43,554 bases of DNA from DATAVB01 sp040414495 (GTDB taxonomy: Bacteria; Actinomycetota; Actinomycetes; Mycobacteriales; QHCD01), in the NCBI GenBank assembly GCA_040414495.1, contig JBEDUI010000021.1:1-43554 (forward strand). The letters are read 5' to 3'. The notes below the pieces were generated by a model. The model saw only the letters and a list, made by a program, of their open reading frames with translations. It did no database searches and had not been told where the DNA came from. The position numbers were made by a program, and so were the translations under genes. Of this stretch, positions 39,295 through 43,554 are shown piece after piece. Numbering within the stretch: the stretch's first letter is position 1; every line of letters starts with the position of its first letter.

Positions 39295-40950
39295 TCCGCG
39301 CCGGTTTTCCCAGTCGTGCGGCAGGTCCAGTATGGCTTCGATGGCCGCATCGGTACGTATTTCGACGCGCTCGGTGCCGTGCTGCAAAGCCACACCGTCG
39401 GCCAGATGCTGCACCCGGGTGCGCGGACCGAATCCACCGTCGAGCAAATACGGGATCACGATGCTGCGGTGCGTTGTGAGGCCCGGCGTGCTCTCCTCAA
39501 TTTCCGCCGTGGTTGGCAGCAACCGAACGCTCAGCACGTATTCGTAGTCGCCGACGGTGCTGCGCAACCGGATCGCATCGTCAACGGAAGCCAATTCCTG
39601 CAATGTATGGGTCCGGGCCGACACGATGTCCAGCTGGCTACGACCCGGGCCGGGCCGCAACGCCAGCCCGACATTGTAAAAACCATCGGTGTGTGCGGCG
39701 TGTGCACTGGAGGCGAAATGCAGCAACCGGCCGGCCCCGAACGTCAGGTCGGTAATGCCGAAGCCGTCGTAGGCTGGCGCCGGCGCACCGTTGACCGCGA
39801 CGCTGAGCCGGCCGTGATGCGCGACCGCGCGGAACGTCGGCTCCTGCTCCACCCGAACAGCAGGCGGGCGTTCGTCCACTACGGACTGTTGGCCCCGGAA
39901 ACCGTGTAATACCGCTGTAGCCAGGAAACCCAGGGCGAGGTTGCCGTAATGCGCATCGGCGGTATAGCCCTCGTATCCGACCCGGCGGCTGGCCGGCAGC
40001 AGGTTGTGCACCGGACTGAACGGGTCGTCCGGACGCTGCCAGCGACACAGGGACGCCATCGCCCGCCGCGCCGCGTGTGCCGCGAGTTGGCTCAGCTCCG
40101 GATCGTCGACCAGCCCGGCGGCGTAGGTGAAATAGGCGATCTGCACGCCATCGGTCCAACTCTGCCCGGTGCTGCGGTGGGCCGAGGCGAGCGTTCCGTC
40201 CGAGAGCTGGATCGCGATCGACCGGTGCAGGCCGCTTTCCACCAGTTTCCGTAACGGATCACGCATCCGGCCCGAATATCCCTCGGCCAGCAAGTCAATG
40301 AGGTGGAAACGGGTGAACAGGTCGTACGAATTGGGCTTACCCGGCTCCTCGTACCAACCCAGGTCCAGATCGATCCGGCTGAAAAAGCCTTCGACCCAGT
40401 CGTCGATATTCTCCTGACTGTACGGCGAGAGTGCTTCCTGGACTCTGATCCATTCGCCGGACAGCCACACCGAGGCCCAGTTCGAGGGCGGGCGGGAATG
40501 AAAGGACCGCTCAATGTCCACAGCGGATATTCGCCGGGCCAGATCGGCCATCTGCTCGTCGGCAATTCCGTATTCGCGGAGCAACCGGAATGCCTTGAGA
40601 ATCGGAGGCCAGGTGAAATCGCGATGGTTTCCCCGCCCGGTGACGCTGCCGGTGTCGCGGGCGAAACCCGACGCGGTCGCCGGAAGGGCCGGATCCGCGG
40701 TGTGCCGGAGCGCGGCGTCGAGGCCACGCAACGCGCGTTCGGCATAGTCGGCGCAGCGCCCGGGTGGGCCGATCAGCGCGAGCGTGGCATTGACATAGGC
40801 GTGGTACGCCGTTCCGTATTGGGTCGGCTCGCCGAAAACCGGATCGTGCAGTTCACCGGAGTCCTGTAGATACGGGCGATAGCTGTCTGCCCCGCGGACA
40901 AGGACGTCGATCGGGTCCGGCGCCGGCCTGCCGCCTCCCGCCTGTGCCAT
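39220..40950 (-). CDS. Large unclassified protein, probable alpha/alpha-toroid carbohydrate-active enzyme
   Basis: 576 residues with no named domain that I can assign with confidence. The N-terminal two thirds are helical repeats rich in Trp/Tyr/His (DFTWPPILKAFRLLREYG, SNWASVWLSGEWIRVQEAL, DLGWYEEPGKPNSYDLFTRFHLIDLL, YTADAHYGNLALGFLATAVLHGF), like (alpha/alpha) toroid lyases and hydrolases, possibly DUF2264-related. The last third is beta-rich (YEYVLSVRLLP, HRSIVIPYLLDGGFG). There is no signal peptide, so it would act in the cytosol. ATG 40950 has GAGGGGG about 11 bases upstream. Its 3' end abuts a truncated antitoxin gene, a sign of a past rearrangement. Confidence 0.65.
   Translation of the reverse strand: MAQAGGGRPAPDPIDVLVRGADSYRPYLQDSGELHDPVFGEPTQYGTAYHAYVNATLALIGPPGRCADYAERALRGLDAALRHTADPALPATASGFARDTGSVTGRGNHRDFTWPPILKAFRLLREYGIADEQMADLARRISAVDIERSFHSRPPSNWASVWLSGEWIRVQEALSPYSQENIDDWVEGFFSRIDLDLGWYEEPGKPNSYDLFTRFHLIDLLAEGYSGRMRDPLRKLVESGLHRSIAIQLSDGTLASAHRSTGQSWTDGVQIAYFTYAAGLVDDPELSQLAAHAARRAMASLCRWQRPDDPFSPVHNLLPASRRVGYEGYTADAHYGNLALGFLATAVLHGFRGQQSVVDERPPAVRVEQEPTFRAVAHHGRLSVAVNGAPAPAYDGFGITDLTFGAGRLLHFASSAHAAHTDGFYNVGLALRPGPGRSQLDIVSARTHTLQELASVDDAIRLRSTVGDYEYVLSVRLLPTTAEIEESTPGLTTHRSIVIPYLLDGGFGPRTRVQHLADGVALQHGTERVEIRTDAAIEAILDLPHDWENRRGLCGLLRIDLAEPAESVRYRIISPY
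39874..39886. repeat. GTCCACTACGGAC copy of the dispersed element
   Basis: Within the unclassified 576-residue protein gene; a divergent member of the GTCC-N5-GGAC family. Confidence 0.35.
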
Positions 40951-41083
40951 GGCTGTGCTGCCCCCTCGCCGAGACCGGCATGCCGTACCGGCCGCGATCC
41001 ACGATATATACCGCCAGCCGTACGGATCGGGCGCTCGTCCGGTAGCGGCCAGCGGGATCGGACCGGGGTCTGAGCTGCACGGT

Positions 41084-41104
41084 TACCGTAGGGGGGTACC
41101 GTAG
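41084..41104 (+). promoter_or_regulatory. Promoter/operator of copZ with G-tract and repeated TACCGTAG
   Basis: TACCGTAG occurs at 41084 and 41097 around a run of six G. The second copy contains TACCGT (41097-41102), a -10 box that would start transcription near 41108, before a strong SD. A G-tract flanked by TAC/GTA-like half-sites is what CsoR copper-repressor operators look like, so copper control is inferred. Confidence 0.5.
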
Positions 41105-41138
41105 ACCATGAGAGTCGGCAGTCCGGAGGAGGACGTTC

Positions 41139-41351
41139 ATGAGCACCACGACCTATGCCGTGTCCGGGATGACCTGCGAGCACTGCGTGCGCGCCGTGCA
41201 GACAGAGTTGACCGAACTGGCGGGCGTGCAGGACGTGCGGATCGAATTGGTGCCGGGTGGACAGTCCGCCGTGACCGTGGTCAGCGCGCAGCCGTTGACG
41301 CGCGATGAGGTTGCCGCCGCCGTCGATGAGGCAGGCTACGAGCTGGCCTGA
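41139..41351 (+). CDS. copZ: Heavy-metal-associated domain protein, CopZ-like copper chaperone
   Basis: 70-residue single HMA domain (beta-alpha-beta-beta-alpha-beta). The Cu(I)-binding motif is GMTCEHC at residues 10-16; the rest, AVQTELTELAGVQDVRIEL and AAVDEAGYEL, is canonical. It would buffer copper and pass it to a CopA ATPase. SD GGAGGAGGA lies five bases upstream. There is no copA or csoR in the window, so it stands apart from the usual cluster. Confidence 0.92.
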   Translation: MSTTTYAVSGMTCEHCVRAVQTELTELAGVQDVRIELVPGGQSAVTVVSAQPLTRDEVAAAVDEAGYELA

Positions 41352-41359
41352 TCGAAACG

Positions 41360-41372
41360 GTCCAGTGTGGAC
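41360..41372. repeat. GTCCAGTGTGGAC copy between convergent genes
   Basis: Sits in the 23-bp gap between the copZ stop and the stop of the 2-hydroxyacid dehydrogenase gene. Identical to the copy at 31238. Confidence 0.55.
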
Positions 41373-41374
41373 GG

Positions 41375-42286
41375 TCAGTAACCGCGGTCCAGATCGATCA
41401 CACCTTCCAGCTGCTCGCCGGCCAGGAATCGAACGACGTTGTCGTGCACCCGGCGGGCCAGCTGGGGCAGCAGCAGATGCTGCGGATTGGCCGAATGTGG
41501 CGTGATCAATGCCCGCGGTTGGCTCCACAGTGGATGACCATCGGGCAGCGGCTCAGGATCGGTGACATCCAGCCCGGCGCCGGCGATCTCGCCCGTCTCC
41601 AATGCAGCCACCAAGGCATCGGTGTCCACCAGCGAGCCACGCGCGATATTGACCAGATAGGCGTCCGAACGCATGACGCTCAGCTCGTGCCGGCCGATCA
41701 GGTGCCGCGTGTCGGCCGTAGCCGGGGCGCCGATCACCACGAACGCCGACTCGCGCAGCACGTCATCGAGCCGGTCCGGCGTGTACGTTTCGGCCGCGCC
41801 GGCCACCGGTGAACCGGACCGGGTAATGGCCAGAATCCGGCAGCGGAACGGCTGTAGCAGGGGAATCAACGCCCGGCCGATGCCGCCGCAGCCGACGATT
41901 CCGACCGTGCTGTCGAACATCGTTCCGGCCGTGGTCCGTATCCAGGTCTGCTGGCGGGCCAATTCCGGCAACCGCCGTACGCCCGCGATCATCAGCGCCA
42001 ACGTCTGCTCGGCCACGGTTTCGGCATAGCTGCCGGTCGCGCTGGTGAATACCTTCGCGGTGCTGAGCGCCCCGGCGGCGAACCAGCCCTCCACGCCGGC
42101 CGAGGGCAGCTGAACCCATTCGATTCCGTCGTGGTCGATCGCGGCGAAATCCTTGGGCGAGCCGTTGAACCATACAATCGCGTTCGCCTCGGTGGGCTTT
42201 TCGGTAATCGTGGCGCCCGCGGTGGACACCGCGTCAACCAGCACGGGTTCGGCGGTGGGACCGACGTAGATCCGGGGAGTTGTCAT
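41375..42286 (-). CDS. D-isomer-specific 2-hydroxyacid dehydrogenase
   Basis: 303 residues. The NAD motif GIVGCGGIGRAL is at about 129; substrate and catalytic residues are Arg in VNIARGSLVD, Glu in LDVTDPEPLPDGHPLW and His in ALITPHSAN. These are the conserved Arg-Glu-His set of the family. The substrate may be a 2-oxoacid such as glyoxylate or phenylpyruvate; it cannot be fixed. Single gene, convergent with copZ. An exact TCCACTGTGGA copy (minus strand) is at 41524. Confidence 0.92.
   Translation of the reverse strand: MTTPRIYVGPTAEPVLVDAVSTAGATITEKPTEANAIVWFNGSPKDFAAIDHDGIEWVQLPSAGVEGWFAAGALSTAKVFTSATGSYAETVAEQTLALMIAGVRRLPELARQQTWIRTTAGTMFDSTVGIVGCGGIGRALIPLLQPFRCRILAITRSGSPVAGAAETYTPDRLDDVLRESAFVVIGAPATADTRHLIGRHELSVMRSDAYLVNIARGSLVDTDALVAALETGEIAGAGLDVTDPEPLPDGHPLWSQPRALITPHSANPQHLLLPQLARRVHDNVVRFLAGEQLEGVIDLDRGY
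41524..41534. repeat. TCCACAGTGGA, reverse complement of the exact palindrome core
   Basis: Within the 2-hydroxyacid dehydrogenase gene; on the minus strand it reads TCCACTGTGGA. Confidence 0.6.
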
Positions 42287-42350
42287 GGCGTTGATTATCT
42301 CGGGCGCTGACCCGTCGGATTATGTGACGGCCATCGCAGAATTCAGCGGT

Positions 42351-43187
42351 TCAGGACAGCGCGAATGCGCCCGGCGGCGGCTTGGGTGAGCCGACCGCGG
42401 TCGCGTCGGTCACGACGGGCGTATCGCCGATCAGGTCGCTCAGTGCCGCGCCGGCCACGAGCCGGGCCGGAAACGGGTCGCCGGCCAACCGCCGGGTCAG
42501 TTCGTCCAGCGGCAGCTCGACCCGACTGGCCATCAGCAGCACATTGCCGAACCGCCGCCCGCGCAGCACGGAGGGCTCGGCCACCAGACAGACCTGCGGA
42601 AACACCGACCGCAGAGTCGCCACCTGCGCCCGGGCGAAGGGCAGCGGGCCGCCATCGGCAATGTTGGCGGCGTAGCAGCCGGCCGGGGCCAACGCCCGCT
42701 CGATCAACCGGACGAATTCGACCGAGGTCACCTGGACCGGGATCTGGTTGGCGGCAAAGACGTCGGCGACGATCAGATCGGCGCTCCCAGCCGGCTCCTC
42801 CGCCAAGACCGCCCGAGCCTCACCGACGGTGAGCTTCAGATGGGCGCGAGGATCCCACGGCAACTGCTCGCGGACCAGGTCGAGCAGCGCGGCGTCGAAC
42901 TCCACCACGTGCTGCGCCGAACCGGGCCGGGTCGCCTGGATATACCGGGCCAGCGTCAGGCCACCGCCGCCGAGGTGCAGCGCCCGTATCCGGCCCGGGT
43001 TCAGCAGGTCGGTGAGGTGACCCAGTCGCAGTACGTACTCGAATTCCAGATACATCGGATCGTCAAGGTCCACATAGGACTGTGGTGTGTCGTCGACGGA
43101 GACCAGCCAGCCACCGGGGCGGTCCAGGTCAGGCATGAGGACGGCGGTGCCCTGCTCGACCGCGCGCCGCACCGGTCTACGTTCCAT
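42351..43187 (-). CDS. Spermidine synthase-like (class I methyltransferase fold) protein
   Basis: 278 residues. The Rossmann-like motif is RALHLGGGGLTLARYIQATRPG, then VVEFDAALLDLVREQL, and LIVADVFAANQIPVQVTSVEFVRLI. These are the features of the stand-alone spermidine-synthase-like proteins of actinobacteria. The polyamine-site residues are not clearly kept, so real aminopropyltransferase activity is doubtful. ATG 43187 overlaps the end of the upstream permease gene by 11 bases. Confidence 0.85.
   Translation of the reverse strand: MERRPVRRAVEQGTAVLMPDLDRPGGWLVSVDDTPQSYVDLDDPMYLEFEYVLRLGHLTDLLNPGRIRALHLGGGGLTLARYIQATRPGSAQHVVEFDAALLDLVREQLPWDPRAHLKLTVGEARAVLAEEPAGSADLIVADVFAANQIPVQVTSVEFVRLIERALAPAGCYAANIADGGPLPFARAQVATLRSVFPQVCLVAEPSVLRGRRFGNVLLMASRVELPLDELTRRLAGDPFPARLVAGAALSDLIGDTPVVTDATAVGSPKPPPGAFALS
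43068..43080. repeat. GTCCACATAGGAC copy of the dispersed element
   Basis: Reverse complement GTCCTATGTGGAC, identical to the copy at 16061-16073 in the HpnG-IspH gene. Confidence 0.5.
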
Positions 43188-43554
43188 CGTCGCTCCCTCG
43201 TTCAGCGGGCAATTCTGCCCGCCGCCGTATCAGCCACCGTCCACCGAGCCCGATCGCGAACATCACCACACCGGCGACCACCGACGTGACCGGCAACGTC
43301 GCCACCAGGACCAGACACCCGAGGACGCCAAGCACGTTGAGCCAGCGCGGAAACCGCCGTTGCTCCGGCGGTTGTGTCCACGCCGACAGGTTCGCGATCG
43401 CGTAATAGATCAGTACCCCGAACGACGAAAAGCCGATGATGCCGCGCAAATCGACCGCGAGCACAAGCGCCGAAACCACGACGGCGAGGGCGATCTCGGC
43501 GTGATGCGGGACGGCGTACCGGGAATGTACGGAGGCCAGCCAGCGCGGCAGGTC
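43177..43554 (-). CDS. APC-family permease, C-terminal part
   Basis: The frame is open to the window edge; 125 residues are visible and the N-terminus lies beyond 43554. The segment LPRWLASVHSRYAVPHHAEI is the loop found in amino acid permeases of the APC superfamily, followed by helices (IALAVVVSALVLAV, FSSFGVLIYYAIANLSA, WLNVLGVLGCLVLVATL, SVVAGVVMFAIGLGG) and a basic tail. An amino acid or related compound is the likely substrate. The stop overlaps the next gene's start by 11 bases. Confidence 0.85.
   Translation of the reverse strand, partial: DLPRWLASVHSRYAVPHHAEIALAVVVSALVLAVDLRGIIGFSSFGVLIYYAIANLSAWTQPPEQRRFPRWLNVLGVLGCLVLVATLPVTSVVAGVVMFAIGLGGRWLIRRRAELPAERGSDDGT

Noticed and set aside
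41108..41308. Plus-strand frame starting at ATG 41108 in the copZ leader
   Set aside because: It overlaps copZ in another frame and gives an Arg/Asp-rich product; the ATG is close to the predicted transcription start by chance.

Overview
This 43.6-kb window is chromosomal DNA from a high-GC Gram-positive bacterium (Actinomycetota). The sequence is GC-rich with GC-rich third codon positions. The gene order fabG-inhA-hemH at the left end is the mycobacterial/actinobacterial one. Several families are typical of actinobacteria: DUF3097, WYL regulators, MmyB-type XRE regulators, a HpnCDE/SHC hopanoid operon and a lipobox-bearing L,D-transpeptidase. Many starts look leaderless. The genus cannot be fixed from the sequence alone. 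I see no tRNA, rRNA, insertion sequence, prophage or CRISPR array.

Left part (1-13.3 kb): FAS-II reductases (fabG partial, inhA) and ferrochelatase; a phytanoyl-CoA-dioxygenase-like enzyme; a 400-bp non-coding block full of short tandem and inverted repeats; an unknown gene divergent from DUF3097; an NfeD-stomatin pair; an RlmA-type rRNA methyltransferase coupled to a polysaccharide deacetylase, divergent from an MGDG-synthase-like glycosyltransferase; two paralogous DMT transporters behind a 25-bp operator-like palindrome; and a short-chain dehydrogenase.

Centre (13.3-22.7 kb): a lipoprotein L,D-transpeptidase, then a tightly coupled leftward hopanoid operon: hpnC, hpnD, hpnE, a polyprenyl diphosphate synthase, squalene-hopene cyclase, a 20-codon linking ORF, and a fusion of an HpnG-type phosphorylase with IspH. 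The last five junctions are 4-base ATGA/GTGA overlaps. The operon covers isoprenoid precursor supply (IspH), chain elongation, squalene formation (HpnCDE) and cyclisation. No hpnH (adenosylhopane synthase) is present, although an HpnG-like domain is.

Right part (23-43.5 kb): housekeeping and accessory genes in short units: a Gfo/Idh oxidoreductase, a YdbS/YdbT pair of bacterial PH-domain membrane proteins, a dienelactone-hydrolase-like protein, YaaA, a DEAD-box helicase with a DbpA domain, a methyltransferase, a MazG-like protein, a Cho-like GIY-YIG nuclease, a VOC protein, a WYL regulator, AMP nucleosidase, a GrpB protein, an ADH/aldo-keto reductase/DUF2255 operon facing an XRE-MmyB regulator, a truncated antitoxin, a large unclassified toroid-type protein, a CopZ-like chaperone behind a copper-type operator, a 2-hydroxyacid dehydrogenase, a spermidine-synthase-like protein and the end of an APC permease.

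The most interesting non-gene signals are a 13-bp near-palindrome (GTCC-N5-GGAC type, core TCCACTGTGGA) scattered about 13 times through genes and gaps, an alternating 37-bp repeat array, very small ORFs that overlap downstream starts by ATGA, and a recurring TAGGCT-like -10 box exactly 7 bases before start codons.
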